From NCBI GenBank assembly GCA_018897875.1, contig JAHIKF010000379.1, forward strand, positions 1 to 5,900: DNA of 5,900 nucleotides, read 5' to 3'. Under the pieces are notes generated by a model. That model was not told the origin of the DNA. It saw only the letters and a list, made by a program, of their open reading frames with translations, and did no database searches. This document shows positions 5,265-5,900 of this stretch, one piece after another. This DNA is from Pseudomonadota bacterium (GTDB lineage Bacteria > Desulfobacterota > Desulfobaccia > Desulfobaccales > 0-14-0-80-60-11). Both the position numbers and the translations under genes were made by a program. Numbering within the stretch: position 1 is the stretch's first letter; every line of letters starts with the position of its first letter.

Positions 5265-5277
5265 AAAGCTGAAAGCT
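5265..5277. repeat. Partial AGCTGAAAGCT repeat next to the amidohydrolase stop
   Basis: AAAGCTGAAAGCT on the plus strand matches the minus-strand reading of the tandem repeat at 2672-2700. It ends five bases before the stop codon of the amidohydrolase. It is short, so chance is possible, but its position at a gene boundary mirrors the nadB case. Confidence 0.5.
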
Positions 5278-5282
5278 TATCG

Positions 5283-5900
5283 CTAAACCCCCAGCAACCG
5301 CTCCAGATTCCTCCCTAAAATCATCTCCCGCCAGTCTTCCGGCAGGTTGGCTTCCTCCATCTCTTTCAGGTAGCGGCTGACGGGCAGCAGGGGGTAGTCG
5401 CTGCCGAAGATGATCTTCTCCGGGCCCACCATTTCCGCCGCCAGGCGGTAGATCTGGGGCCGGTAGAGGTAGGGGGAGGCGGCGGTATCGAAGTAGACCC
5501 GGCGCAGGACCTCGGGGCCTTCCTTTTTCATCAGGCCGTAGAAGGGCAGGCCACCGCCCCAGTGGGCCAGAATCCAGTCGACCTCGGGAAAGGCCTTGAT
5601 GGCGTTATAAAGGGCCGGGAGCGACAACGCGGCCTTGCCCGGATACACCGGCCCCACCGGGTCGTTGGTGTGGAGCAAGAGCGGCACGCGGTAATGGGCG
5701 CAGAGTTCGGCGATGGGGGCGAGCCAGGCCATGAGGTCTTCTTTAAGGTCGGTTTCATACCAGGCCAACTCGCCCACGCCCTTAAACCCCGCGGCCAGGC
5801 AGCGCTCCACCTCCCGGGCGGCCCCGGGTTCCAGGATGTGCACCGCACAAAAGCCGATGAGGGTCCGGGGGTAGCGGCGCATGGCCTCTAAAATCACTTC
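5283..5900 (-). CDS. Metal-dependent amidohydrolase (amidohydrolase_2, TIM barrel), N-terminus cut by window edge
   Basis: The frame runs from the window edge to a TAG at 5283-5285 (205 residues visible). Counting from the GTG codon at 5897, the visible barrel elements are GFKGVGEL (37-44), LLLHTND (73-79) with H76, ILAHWGGGLPFY (109-120) with H112, YFDTAASPYLY (135-145) and IIFGSDYPLL (162-171) with D167. These histidines and the late aspartate fit the metal and catalytic ligands of the amidohydrolase_2 family, which also includes decarboxylases and lactone hydrolases. The first HxH or HxD metal motif should lie in the missing N-terminal part, roughly a quarter to a third of the protein. The C-terminus (WREMILGRNLERLLGV) is the usual closing helix, so this end is intact. 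The substrate cannot be told from the sequence. The base composition is GC-rich like nadB, suggesting native chromosome. No neighbouring gene points to a pathway. Confidence 0.9.
   Translation of the reverse strand, partial: EVILEAMRRYPRTLIGFCAVHILEPGAAREVERCLAAGFKGVGELAWYETDLKEDLMAWLAPIAELCAHYRVPLLLHTNDPVGPVYPGKAALSLPALYNAIKAFPEVDWILAHWGGGLPFYGLMKKEGPEVLRRVYFDTAASPYLYRPQIYRLAAEMVGPEKIIFGSDYPLLPVSRYLKEMEEANLPEDWREMILGRNLERLLGV

Overview
The window reads as chromosomal DNA of a GC-rich Gram-negative bacterium. The mix of a c-di-GMP-type response regulator, L-aspartate oxidase, an amidohydrolase, a MazF-type toxin-antitoxin pair and many short intergenic palindromes would fit a Desulfobacca/Syntrophobacter-like deltaproteobacterium. 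That placement is inference from gene content and style; there is no rRNA or other marker here.

Every supported gene lies on the minus strand, so gene order is read from high to low coordinates: a metal-dependent amidohydrolase (its upstream end is cut by the window edge); an AlbA_2/Schlafen-type protein; a small multi-pass membrane protein; an antitoxin followed by a frameshifted PemK/MazF toxin; nadB (L-aspartate oxidase); and a REC-GAF-GGDEF response regulator cut by the other window edge. The nadB stop and regulator start share a base (TGATG), and the antitoxin stop overlaps the toxin GTG start (GTGA), so both pairs look translationally coupled.

The flanks (about 1-2670 and 5283-5900) are GC-rich housekeeping-style DNA. 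The centre (about 2673-5282) is accessory in character: the membrane and AlbA_2 genes are visibly AT-richer than nadB, and almost every gap is filled with repeats. Three repeat families are present. (1) Eight copies of a short hairpin with core GTTCCCAAGY-NNN-RCTTGGGAAC, including a three-unit array at an exact 30-nt period. (2) A GC-rich 61-nt imperfect palindrome at 2888-2948, whose right end recurs as part of a 26-nt exact repeat at 3644-3669. (3) A TCAGCTTTCAGC-type repeat beside the nadB start and beside the amidohydrolase stop.

The most notable observations are: the toxin gene can be rebuilt as a normal 115-codon MazF-family protein only by removing one G from a GGG run near 3343-3345; the hairpin family shows paired base changes in its two arms, implying that the hairpin itself is maintained; the toxin-antitoxin pair lies between two direct copies of the 26-nt repeat; and the nadB ATG is abutted by repeat DNA, with a better-placed TTG start 14 codons inside. 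I found no tRNA, rRNA, CRISPR array, intact transposase or convincing intrinsic terminator.
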